Positions 54,000 to 64,000 of a stretch of DNA of 64,000 bases are shown piece by piece. Numbering within the stretch: position 1 is the first letter of the stretch; each line of letters opens with the position of its first letter. The notes under the pieces were generated by a model. It was given only the letters and a program-made list of their open reading frames with translations, did not search any database and was not told the DNA's origin. The DNA lies in assembly GCA_030765045.1 (NCBI GenBank), contig CM060971.1:119947330-120011329 (forward strand), written 5' to 3'. The DNA is from Tenodera sinensis (taxonomy: Eukaryota; Arthropoda; Insecta; Mantodea; Mantidae). A program made the position numbers and the translations under genes.

Positions 54000-56566
54000 A
54001 GCTGCTGCATCCCCTATCTCTGCCCACTACAGGCATCATTGGTGGGATACAGTATTGGAGGGTGGTATGTGGTCAGCATTGTGAGTCCTCCCAGCTGCTG
54101 CATCTCCTATCTCTGCCCACTACAGGCATCATTGGTGGGATACAGTACTGGAGGGTGGTATGTGGTCAGCATTGTGAGTCCTCCCAGCCGCTGCATCTCC
54201 TATCTCTGCCCACTACAGGCATCATTGGTGGGATACAGTACTGGAGGGTGGTATGTGGTCAACATTGTGAGTCCTCCCAGCCGCTGCATCTCCTATCTCT
54301 GCCCACAACAGGCATCATTGGTGGGATACAGTACTGGAGGGTGGTATGTGGTCAACATTGTGAGTCCTCCCAGCTGCTGCATCTCCTATCTCTGCCCACT
54401 ACAGGCATCATTGGTGGGATACAGTACTGGAGGGTGGTATGTGGTCAACATTGTGAGTCCTCCCAGCCGCTGCATCTCCTATCTCTGCCCACTACAGGCA
54501 TCATTGGTGGGATACAGTACTGGAGGGTGGTATGTGGTCAACATTGTGAGTCCTCCCAGCTGCTGCATCCCCTATCTCTGCCCACTACAGGCATCATTGG
54601 TGGGATACAGTACTGGAGGGTGGTACATGGTCAACATTGTGAGTCCTCCCAGCTGCTGCATCCCCTATCTCTGCCCACTACAGGCATCATTGGTGGGATA
54701 CAGTACTGGAGGGTGGTACATGGTCAACATTGTGAGTCCTCCCAGCCGCTGCATCTCCTATCTCTGCCCACTACAGGCATCATTGGTGGGATACAGTACT
54801 GGAGGGTGGTACATGGTCAACATTGTGAGTCCTCCCAGCTGCTGCATCTCCTATCTCTGCCCACTACAGGCATCATTGGTGGGATACAGTACTGGAGGGT
54901 GGTACATGGTCAACATTGTGAGTCCTCCCAGCCGCTGCATCTCCTATCTCTGCCCACTACAGGCATCATTGGTGGGATACAGTACTGGAGGGTGGTACAT
55001 GGTCAACATTGTGAGTCCTCCCAGCTGCTGCATCCCCTATCTCTGCCCACTACAGGCATCATTGGTGGGATACAGTACTGGAGGGTGGTACATGGTCAAC
55101 ATTGTGAGTCCTCCCAGCTGCTGCATCCCCTATCTCTGCCCACTACAGGCATCATTGGTGGGATACAGTACTGGAGGGTGGTATGTGGTCAACATTGTGA
55201 GTCCTCCCAGCCGCTGCATCTCCTATCTCTGCCCACTACAGGCATCATTGGTGGGATACAGTACTGGAGGGTGGTATGTGGTCAACATTGTGAGTCCTCC
55301 CAGCTGCTGCATCCCCTATCTCTGCCCACTACAGGCATCATTGGTGGGATACAGTACTGGAGGGTGGTACATGGTCAACATTGTGAGTCCTCCCAGCTGC
55401 TGCATCTCCTATCTCTGCCCACTACAGGCATCATTGGTGGGATACAGTACTGGAGGGTGGTATGTGGTCAACATTGTGAGTCCTCCCAGCTGCTGCATCC
55501 CCTATCTCTGCCCACTACAGGCATCATTGGTGGGATACAGCACTGGAGGGTGGTACATGGTCAACATTGTGAGTCCTCCCAGCTGCTGCATCCCCTATCT
55601 CTGCCCACTACAGGCATCATTGGTGGGATACAGTACTGGAGGGTGGTATGTGGTCAACATTGTGAGTCCTCCCAGCTGCTGCATCTCCTATCTCTGCCCA
55701 CTACAGGCATCATTGGTGGGATACAGTACTGGAGGGTGGTATGTGGTCAGCATTGTGAGTCCTCCCAGCCGCTGCATCTCCTATCTCTGCCCACTACAGG
55801 CATCATTGGTGGGATACAGTACTGGAGGGTGGTACATGGTCAACATTGTGAGTCCTCCCAGCTGCTGCATCCCCTATCTCTGCCCACTACAGGCATCATT
55901 GGTGGGATACAGTACTGGAGGGTGGTACATGGTCAACATTGTGAGTCCTCTCAGCTGCTGCATCCCCTATCTCTGCCCACTACAGGCATCATTGGTGGGA
56001 TACAGTACTGGAGGGTGGTATGTGGTCAGCATTGTGAGTCCTCCCAGCTGCTGCATCCCCTATCTCTGCCCACTACAGGTATCATTGGTGGGATACAGTA
56101 CTGGAGGGTGGTATGTGGTCAACATTGTGAGTCCTCCCAGCTGCTGCATCCCCTATCTCTGCCCACTACAGGCATCATTGGTGGGATACAGTACTGGAGG
56201 GTGGTATGTGGTCAACATTGTGAGTCCTCCCAGCTGCTGCATCCCCTATCTCTGCCCACTACAGGCATCATTGGTGGGATACAGTACTGGAGGGTGGTAC
56301 ATGGTCAACATTGTGAGTCCTCCCAGCTGCTGCATCCCCTATCTCTGCCCACTACAAGCATCATTGGTGGGATACAGTACTGGAGGGTGGTATGTGGTCA
56401 ACATTGTGAGTCCTCCCAGCTGCTGCATCCCCTATCTCTGCCCACTACAGGCATCATTGGTGGGATACAGTACTGGAGGGTGGTACATGGTCAACATTGT
56501 GAGTCCTCTCAGCTGCTGCATCCCCTATCTCTGCCCACTACAAGCATCATTGTGGGATACAGCAGT
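54000..56566. repeat. 93-bp tandem array, 28 units
   Basis: GCATCATT(G/T)GTGGGATAC starts at 54033 and recurs every 93 bp exactly to 56544, with no indels that I can detect in 27 intervals. Variation is confined to a few sites: TATGTGG/TACATGG, CTGCTG/CCGCTG, TCTCC/TCCCC, TCAGC/TCAAC. Each unit holds CTGCCCACTACAG (acceptor-like) and ATTGTGAGTCC (donor-like), 48 bp apart. The period keeps two + frames open for over 880 codons. It lies in intron 2 of the + strand LRR gene, about 180 bp after the exon. Confidence 0.97.
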
Positions 56567-57185
56567 TTTGCTTCCAATTCCACTTGTTTCGAGGTCTTGC
56601 ACTCAACTGCCGTGGCCGCAGTTGATTGCCCTATTTATAGGCTAGCAAATTCTAGTGAGAATCATCTCGAAGCGTAAGAAACGAAACTTGTGAGCCTTTC
56701 GCGGAACCTGTACTAGTTCCAAGTGTTACCATCAGATGACACTGGGAGTCTTGGCCCTAACAATATGTTTGTATTTGTTTGTTAGTTATCAATTGGCCAC
56801 GTATTCAATTTAAAATTATATGTTTTATGTACTTAATTATATATTTATATCCGAATCCTAATAATGCAAATGCCTAAAATTTTTGTATGGATTATATATT
56901 TTTAACATACATGAAAAAAAGGATCGAGGGGTCATGAAATATTTTTTGATACTAGGGGGGTCGTGTCATGAAAAAGGTTGAAAAACACTGGTTTAAAGCA
57001 TTCCATATTGTCAGCAGTGGCAAATTTCCCTCTGGATGTTGTCCATTCCACCATAGACAAGTGGCCAAAAAAGCTCAGAGCCTGTATCAGTCCAAAAGAT
57101 GACCATTTCAAAAAGTAATAGGTACTATGTGTAATGAATGCCTTTAAGTACAACATACTAAAGGCAAAATAAAATATCTCTCATG
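56567..57185. other. Intronic sequence with a possible hAT terminus
   Basis: CATGAAAAAGGTTGAAAAACACTG, written as CATGAAAAAGG then TTGAAAAACACTG, at about 56967-56990 resembles the 3' end of hAT transposons, where CAGTGTTTTTCAACC is the usual start. The opposite end was not found. Confidence 0.4.
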
Positions 57186-57186
57186 G

Positions 57187-57390
57187 TTTGAGAGGTAGAA
57201 CTGGAACTTAAAAATTCAATGCCACAACTGGGATTTGAACCGCAGCGGAAGGTCTGTGGTTCAAATCCCAGTTGTGGCATTGAATTTTTAAGTTCCAGTT
57301 CTACCTCTCAAACTTTGCCCACACACGGCTTGTGTGTTTAAAAACACCAACAGTAAGTTTGTTGGCATAAATAAATAATAATTATCTCTC
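57187..57390. repeat. S1 palindromic copy, core reduced
   Basis: The left arm GAGAGGTAGAACTGGAAC to GGGATTTGAACC and the right arm GGTTCAAATCCC to GTTCCAGTTCTACCTCTC are reverse complements over about 60 bp, with a spacer of under 20 bp. The outer right arm continues to GGCATAAATAAATAATAATT. Confidence 0.88.
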
Positions 57391-58170
57391 ATGGTATTTT
57401 GCATTTTTCATTTGTTATGTTGTAACAGTATTTATGGCTAGATATATTTTATGTTTTGAGTGTGTGGAAGAAAATTCAAAGCAGTCAGAAGAAAACTGTG
57501 GATTTTTTAATCTTCATAGATGTATTGGCTTAACACAGTCTGCTTGACCGTTCACACCAGCAACTCTGAAGATTCACTCACTAAAAACTGTCCCAACTCT
57601 GTCTCCTGAACACTTTTATAGACCAGGCAAAGTGCTGACGAGTTCTCTGGAAAATACATCTTTTCCTGAGAAACTTCTTGTAAACAATCCTGCAGTCAAA
57701 AGCTTCTCAGATCAAGAAAAATGTGTCTTCTGGCTTCTCTATTGTTACCTTGTGTACTGACCACGCATTGCTAGCAGCTAGTGGTGTGAGGTGCTTGACC
57801 TTGAGGGCATATGAGGCGTGCAGCTGCTGTCTCAGTATCATGAATGCTTTCGTAAATGACGGGTATAGATGCAAATCCAAACTTTTCCACTTCTGAGGAT
57901 TTTGACTAAACCAGGGGAAACATACTAATGTAAACAAATATATAGACAATAGGCTTCAGTTACCTTTTATATATGGTGTAAGTTGTTGAATAATTTCTCA
58001 CTGAGTTAAGTTTCACCAGACTTAACTGGTATTCTTGAGGAATAAAGTGATTTTGGGTCGCCATCATTACGAATGTTTTGTGATACATCTCTATTACCAA
58101 CTACTAAAAGTAAAACAAATTTATTAGTAGAATAATCAGTGGTATTTCAAAATTAATAACGCAGTGCCTA
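57391..58170. other. Unassigned intronic sequence
   Basis: A minus frame at 57707-57949 is open but has no recognised motif and no splice support. Confidence 0.35.
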
Positions 58171-58174
58171 TTTT

Positions 58175-58301
58175 TATTTTCTCTACTACATATAGTAAGT
58201 AGAGGAATATTATATTTCACCCAAAAATTTGATATCGAGATTTTGCTGGAAATATATGTTTTGAGGCCCTCTGAATAAAAAGCAGCAGTTTTTAGAAAAA
58301 A

Positions 58302-58346
<45 letters not shown>

Positions 58347-59240
58347 CGTGTGCGTGTGTGTGTGGGGGGGGGGGGGGCGTGGGGGCTGGGTGGGTGCGTG
58401 AACAGTATAATTCAAAAACAAAAAGTTGCTTAAAAACCAAAGTTAGTATTTAAGTTTAATATCTTTCAAGGATGTGACACAAAGATTTTGAAGAAAATGC
58501 CTCCACCCTAAACTATCCTTTTCGTGGAAAATTTTTTGAAAATGGCTCTAATGATTTTGGTTAAAATGCCATATGTTTGAGATATGTTTATGATTAATGA
58601 AATGTCTGGTTATAGTCTATGTAGTCCTGTTTACTCTGGATAACTTTTACATAGCAGGCAACCCATAAGAGATAGACCAAATCTTACTATACAAAAAATG
58701 TAGATCTTGCTAAGATACACAATTTATGTCCAAATACATTTTTTTGTAGAGTGAGCCATTTCGGAGGTATTTCTTGTTATCTGTGTGAGTTTTGGAGTAC
58801 TTAAACTTTAGTCAAATGGAAGACCGTTATTCATTTTTTTATATCTTAGCCATGAAAAGAGAACAGAATGTCAAAGCTTTCAAAGATTTGACTATCGCTC
58901 AAAGATAATTTCTACAAATGTTTATCTCGACTAAAGCAAAGTCGGGCTGGGTGGCTCAGTTGGTTAGACACTGCTCTACTGATCCCAAGGTCCTGGGTTC
59001 AAGTCTAGCCCAGATCAATGGTTTTTAAATGTGCTTAAAAATGACAACCCCATGTCAGTAGATTTACTGGCATATAAAAGAGCTCCTGCGGGACAAACTT
59101 CGGGAACACTGGCGATGCTGATGTGATCCTGGCAATTGACAGTATCATTAAAACAACAAAGTAATAGTTAAATCGACTAATACAAAGAAGATATAGGAAT
59201 AAGAGTTTGCAAGAATGGTTAGTACAGGAGTAGAGAAAGT
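58175..59240 (-). repeat. R1-family repeat, minus orientation, with (TG)n and S2 insertion
   Basis: It is bounded by ATTTTCTCTACTAC at about 58178 and GTAGAGAAAGTC at about 59229. Internal R1 blocks are in reverse (complement of GGGTGGAATACAAT; AGTCCTGTTTACTCTGGAT). A TG microsatellite and a G run lie at 58303-58378. S2 is inserted at 58942-59172. Confidence 0.87.
58942..59172 (+). repeat. S2 tRNA-derived SINE with 15-bp target duplication
   Basis: The head GGGCTGGGTGGCTCAGTTGG (box A) and CTGGGTTCAAGTCTAGC (box B) are tRNA-like. The body includes GCATATAAAAGAGCTCC and the tail GGCAATTGACAGTATC plus AAAACAACAAAG. TCGACTAAAGCAAAG (58927-58941) and TCGACTAATACAAAG (59173-59187) flank it inside R1. 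Confidence 0.9.
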
Positions 59241-59274
59241 CATATGACCCATTCATTCTATGGATCCATTTAAT

Positions 59275-59395
59275 TGTTATAATAATTTAACCTCTGGACT
59301 TATTTCATGATTAAATGACCAATAATGATGTTTGGTTTTACCAACATAAACCCTGTCACAATCCAAACAGCTAAATTGATAAACACCAGAATTTT
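59275..59395 (-). mobile_element. Penelope GIY-YIG fragment
   Basis: The minus strand encodes GVYQFSCLDCDRVYVGKT-like sequence (complement of CCAACATAAACCCTGTCAC), matching 15420-15480. It is truncated on both sides, with R2-like sequence (AGTTGCTTCACTGTTAATAG) next to it. Confidence 0.7.
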
Positions 59396-60327
59396 AAGTT
59401 GCTTCACTGTTAATAGCTTTAGTTTTTCATTGAATACAGGACAAACATTCTTGCAAAGGAAGCATTTGCATATAAACAAATGCACAGGTATTACAAGTCT
59501 GAATTACACTGTTAAAATATCGCTTTTTGCACCGTGTCAGTATTTATATTAATGGAAGAATGTAAGAAACAACAAACTGGTTGTATATTCTGGTGCTGTA
59601 TTTTTAATAAAGTATTACTTCGTGTTGAGCTATGAGACGGGCGAGGTACTGGGTGAAATGAATGAACACTCGATGTAACTTCACTATATCATCTAATTAA
59701 TACTTTTTTCGTCCCTTATTACACTTGTTATAATTGAATTGACTTTTGTTGCACCTATTTGTATTTTCTTGACAGTCTTCCCACTTTTATAAAGTCTTTT
59801 ACACCCACATCCATGCGCATTACAGAAACACATCTTCACCTTTCAAACACACAGACGCTAATGACAAAATTGGCGCTTCTTTACATGACGCTCTTTTTTA
59901 TATATTCTTGCGTGTATGCGTTCATTTGATATTTTCCTATGTTAAATAATTCCTGTATTGTTCGGGAAGTGATCTTTATCTATTCTCACTTCACTTTTGA
60001 CATTAAATATATATGGTTCTTATATTTATACATATTAAATTTAAACAAAGTTTAACATTATGACATTTTTAAATAATTCTATTTTTCACAACAATGAAAA
60101 ATAGCAACACGTTTTCGTTACTCAACTAATTCTTATCAACATGAAACATAAATTTCATTTGCAATAAATTTTACATAAATGATTTCCTTTTGGGGCCTAA
60201 CCATATATTCTATCTCAATTCTATGTTAAATAAGATAAGTGAAGCCTAGTTTCTAGATATTGAAGGTTGTTTATTAAGTTGAGCCTTAATGAGAGGTTTA
60301 ATAAGGTAGTATTCATTTTTGCTGTAG
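59396..60327. other. End of intron 2 of the + strand LRR gene
   Basis: AT-rich and unassigned, with small R2 fragments at 59396-59430 and near 60225-60255. It ends TTCATTTTTGCTGTAG at 60312-60327, a good splice acceptor. Confidence 0.5.
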
Positions 60328-60480
60328 AATGGCAGAGCGCTGAGAAGCTACAGTCGTAATGGTGTGACGGAAGAGGAGATAGCATTACTTGTACAACAGT
60401 GCCCCAATCTCACGTGCATTGAACTGATGGCCGAGGGTTGCCAGGACATAGTTCCTATCAGAAGACTGCACAGCTTAAAG
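60328..60480 (+). CDS. Leucine-rich-repeat protein (plus gene), coding exon 3
   Basis: 51 codons, phase 0 on both sides: NGRALRSYSRNGVTEEEIAL, LVQQCPNLTCIELMAEGC, QDIVPIRRLHSLK. The acceptor is GCTGTAG at 60321-60327 and the donor GTAAGG at 60481. It aligns with the start of minus-gene exon 2 (LVQKFDTLSHVHLV..C.I.PL..L..L), so the gene structure is supported by paralogy. In the paralog the sequence continues without an intron for about 190 more residues, so further + strand exons must exist, probably beyond 64000. The last 81 nt of this exon are the template of the array that follows. Confidence 0.82.
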
Positions 60481-63400
60481 GTAAGGCTTGTGTCCAACTG
60501 GGTCAGCATGAGGTACATATGTATATATATACAACAGTGCCCCAATCTCACATGCATTGAACTGATGGCCGAGGGTTGCCAGGACATAGTTCCTATCAGA
60601 AGACTGCACAGCTTAAAGGTAAGGCTTGTGTCCAACTGGGTCAGCATGAGGTACATATGTATATACAACAGTGCCCCAATCTCACATGCATTGAACTGAT
60701 GGCCGAGGGTTGCCAGGACATAGTTCCTATCAGAAGACTGCACAGCTTAAAGGTAAGGCTTGTGTCCAACTGGGTCAACATGAGGTACATATGTATATAC
60801 AACAGTGCCCCAATCTCACGTGCATTGAACTGATGGCCGAGGGTTGCCAGGACATAGTTCCTATCAGAAGACTGCACAGCTTAAAGGTAAGGCTTGTGTC
60901 CAACTGGGTCAACATGAGGTACATATGTATATATATACAACAGTGCCCCAATCTCACATGCATTGAACTGATGGCCGAGGGTTGCCAGGACATAGTTCCT
61001 ATCAGAAGACTGCACAGCTTAAAGGTAAGGCTTGTGTCCAACTGGGTCAGCATGAGGTACATATGTATATATATACAACAGTGCCCCAATCTCACATGCA
61101 TTGAACTGATGGCCGAGGGTTGCCAGGACATAGTTCCTATCAGAAGACTGCACAGCTTAAAGGTAAGGCTTGTGTCCAACTGGGTCAGCATGAGGTACAT
61201 ATGTATATACAACAGTGCCCCAATCTCACATGCATTGAACTGATGGCCGAGGGTTGCCAGGACATAGTTCCTATCAGAAGACTGCACAGCTTAAAGGTAA
61301 GGCTTGTGTCCAACTGGGTCAACATGAGGTACATATGTATATATATACAACAGTGCCCCAATCTCACATGCATTGAACTGATGGCCGAGGGTTGCCAGGA
61401 CATAGTTCCTATCAGAAGACTGCACAGCTTAAAGGTAAGGCTTGTGTCCAACTGAGTCAACATGAGGTACATATGTATATACAACAGTGCCCCAATCTCA
61501 CGTGCATTGAACTGATGGCCGAGGGTTGCCAGGACATAGTTCCTATCAGAAGACTGCACAGCTTAAAGGTAAGGCTTGTGTCCAACTGGGTCAACATGAG
61601 GTACATATGTATATACAACAGTGCCCCAATCTCACATGCATTGAACTGATGGCCGAGGGTTGCCAGGACATAGTTCCTATCAGAAGACTGCACAGCTTAA
61701 AGGTAAGGCTTGTGTCCAACTGGGTCAACATGAGGTACATATGTATATATATACAACAGTGCCCCAATCTCACGTGCATTGAACTGATGGCCGAGGGTTG
61801 CCAGGACATAGTTCCTATCAGAAGACTGCACAGCTTAAAGGTAAGGCTTGTGTCCAACTGGGTCAACATGAGGTACATATGTATATACAACAGTGCCCCA
61901 ATCTCACATGCATTGAACTGATGGCCGAGGGTTGCCAGGACATAGTTCCTATCAGAAGACTGCACAGCTTAAAGGTAAGGCTTGTGTCCAACTGGGTCAA
62001 CATGAGGTACATATGTATATACAACAGTGCCCCAATCTCACATGCATTGAACTGATGGCCGAGGGTTGCCAGGACATAGTTCCTATCAGAAGACTGCACA
62101 GCTTAAAGGTAAGGCTTGTGTCCAACTGGGTCAACATGAGGTACATATGTATATATATACAACAGTGCCCCAATCTCACATGCATTGAACTGATGGCCGA
62201 GGGTTGCCAGGACATAGTTCCTATCAGAAGACTGCACAGCTTAAAGGTAAGGCTTGTGTCCAACTGGGTCAACATGAGGTACATATGTATATACAACAGT
62301 GCCCCAATCTCACATGCATTGAACTGATGGCCGAGGGTTGCCAGGACATAGTTCCTATCAGAAGACTGCACAGCTTAAAGGTAAGGCTTGTGTCCAACTG
62401 GGTCAACATGAGGTACATATGTATATATATACAACAGTGCCCCAATCTCACATGCATTGAACTGATGGCCGAGGGTTGCCAGGACATAGTTCCTATCAGA
62501 AGACTGCACAGCTTAAAGGTAAGGCTTGTGTCCAACTGGGTCAACATGAGGTACATATGTATATATATACAACAGTGCCCCAATCTCACATGCATTGAAC
62601 TGATGGCCGAGGGTTGCCAGGACATAGTTCCTATCAGAAGACTGCACAGCTTAAAGGTAAGGCTTGTGTCCAACTGGGTCAACATGAGGTACATATGTAT
62701 ATATATACAACAGTGCCCCAATCTCACATGCATTGAACTGATGGCCGAGGGTTGCCAGGACATAGTTCCTATCAGAAGACTGCACAGCTTAAAGGTAAGG
62801 CTTGTGTCCAACTGGGTCAACATGAGGTACATATGTATATACAACAGTGCCCCAATCTCACATGCATTGAACTGATGGCCGAGGGTTGCCAGGACATAGT
62901 TCCTATCAGAAGACTGCACGGCTTAAAGGTAAGGCTTGTGTCCAACTGGGTCAGCATGAGGTACATATGTATATATATACAACAGTGCCCCAATCTCACA
63001 TGCATTGAACTGATGGCCGAGGGTTGCCAGGACATAGTTCCTATCAGAAGACTGCACAGCTTAAAGGTAAGGCTTGTGTCCAACTGGGTCAACATGAGGT
63101 ACATATGTATATATATACAACAGTGCCCCAATCTCACATGCATTGAACTGATGGCCGAGGGTTGCCAGGACATAGTTCCTATCAGAAGACTGCACAGCTT
63201 AAAGGTAAGGCTTGTGTCCAACTGGGTCAGCATGAGGTACATATGTATATATATACAACAGTGCCCCAATCTCACATGCATTGAACTGATGGCCGAGGGT
63301 TGCCAGGACATAGTTCCTATCAGAAGACTGCACAGCTTAAAGGTAAGGCTTGTGTCCAACTGGGTCAGCATGAGGTACATATGTATATATATACAACAGT

Positions 63401-63653
63401 GCCCCAATCTCACATGCATTGAAATGATGGCCGAGGGTTGCCAGGACATAGTTCCTATCAGAAGACTGCACAGCTTAAAGGTAAGGCTTGTGTCCAACTG
63501 GGTCAACATGAGGTACATATGTATATACAAGTGCCCCAATCTCACATGCATTGAACTGATGGCCGAGGGTTGCCAGGACATAGTTCCTATCAGAAGACTG
63601 CACAGCTTAAAGGTAAGGCTTGTGTCCAACTGGGTCAAGATGAGGTACATATT
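60399..63653 (+). repeat. 134/138-bp tandem array of LRR exon copies with splice donors, 24 units
   Basis: GCCCCAATCTCAC starts 24 times, from 60401 (inside exon 3) to 63533. Spacings are 138 or 134 bp (one is 132), differing by a TATA unit in GTATATATATACAACAG. Each unit holds 81 nt of exon 3 (27 codons, CPNLTCIELMAEGC to RRLHSLK), the donor AAGGTAAGG, and 53-57 nt of intron-like sequence ending ACAACAG. Units are almost identical; ACGTG/ACATG, TCAGC/TCAAC and single changes mark subtypes. The last unit continues as GAGGTACATATTACATGC. Confidence 0.97.
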
Positions 63654-64000
63654 ACATGCTTTCTCTTTATTTAGTCACAAGTACTTGCATGAAGGAAATA
63701 ATGGAACCAAGCAGTCCCATGATGTAATGCACTGATCATTTTTTAATTAGACTGTGAGAGTTTTGTATCATTGATTTAAATGAGCGTGGAAGAAACTGCA
63801 GTTTATGGTGATGTGTGCCCCCTTTTGCAATGATTGGATAGATTTTGGGTATAGCATGGCCTAGTGCAGCCATGGGGAGACTTACGGCAGAGTTAACCCA
63901 CTGTGAGGAAATTGACGTGCTGCGTTTAGGGGTGTGTATATGACACTGTACTGAACATACCTATCATACCTAATTGGAAACTTTATGTTCGTAAAATAAG
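63654..64000 (+). other. Sequence after the array, possible acceptor, no certain exon
   Basis: TGCTTTCTCTTTATTTAG at 63658-63675 is a strong acceptor-like stretch about 60 nt after the last GTAAGG. Joining there in phase 0 would add five residues and a stop, unlike the paralog. It could be a cryptic or truncating end. The rest is unassigned. Confidence 0.35.

Noticed and set aside
53897..56677. A 926-codon + frame (and an 884-codon one) across the 93-bp array, apparently a large repeat protein
   Set aside because: The frames are open because the period is divisible by 3. There is no supported start, the LRR exon upstream splices out before it, and a stop at 53855 separates it from that exon. 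It is kept only as a finding about the array.
57707..57949. Minus-strand frame of 80 codons
   Set aside because: No recognisable domain, no start or splice support, and it lies in an intron on the opposite strand.
58104..58440. Pro/His/Thr-rich minus frames
   Set aside because: They are translations of a TG microsatellite and G run within an R1 repeat.
60348..63650. Many minus-strand frames of 78-277 codons across the LRR array
   Set aside because: They are reverse shadows of the tandem units.

Overview
This is a repeat-dense animal nuclear window. Genes are split by kilobase-scale introns with GT..AG borders, and transposon families typical of insects fill the rest (Penelope-like elements with GIY-YIG domains, RNase H LINEs, mariner, piggyBac and hAT relics, tRNA-derived SINEs). 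The RNA polymerase II CTD also reads as arthropod. I infer an insect with a large genome, perhaps polyneopteran. The species cannot be named from this sequence.

Layout. Positions 1-700 hold a 27-bp minisatellite. Positions 1.26-3.6 kb hold a LINE with reverse transcriptase and RNase H. The last three coding exons of the largest RNA polymerase II subunit (RPB1) lie on the + strand at 4642-4945, 6797-6988 and 13210-14348. They are phase-compatible and end in a long heptad CTD, a stop codon and poly(A) signals. The two introns carry an 80-bp-arm hairpin, a SINE nested in another repeat, a piggyBac relic and Penelope fragments.

From 15 to 31 kb the window is almost entirely mobile DNA. It has a Penelope-like element, a mariner relic, a TA-flanked DDE transposon split by a LINE, a foldback element carrying a transposase-like fragment, and a Penelope inside a Penelope.

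From 32.6 to 63.7 kb two divergently transcribed paralogous leucine-rich-repeat (LRR) genes face away from each other. The minus-strand gene has two coding exons (36125-35251 and 33339-32634; 526 aa deduced). The plus-strand gene has exons at 46175-46527, 53425-53821 and 60328-60480 and probably continues beyond the window. Two of its introns hold large tandem arrays: 28 units of 93 bp directly after exon 2, and 24 units of 134-138 bp that are copies of the 3' half of exon 3 with its splice donor. Each of those units presents an in-frame 81-nt LRR mini-exon between AG and GTAAGG. This array is the most unusual structure in the window. The remaining space holds several dispersed repeat families (called R1, R2, R3, S1, S2 and S3 here), further tandem arrays, and MITEs with recognisable target duplications.

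Function: RPB1 is the only gene with a firmly known role. The LRR genes have no recognised function. Everything else is selfish or structural DNA.
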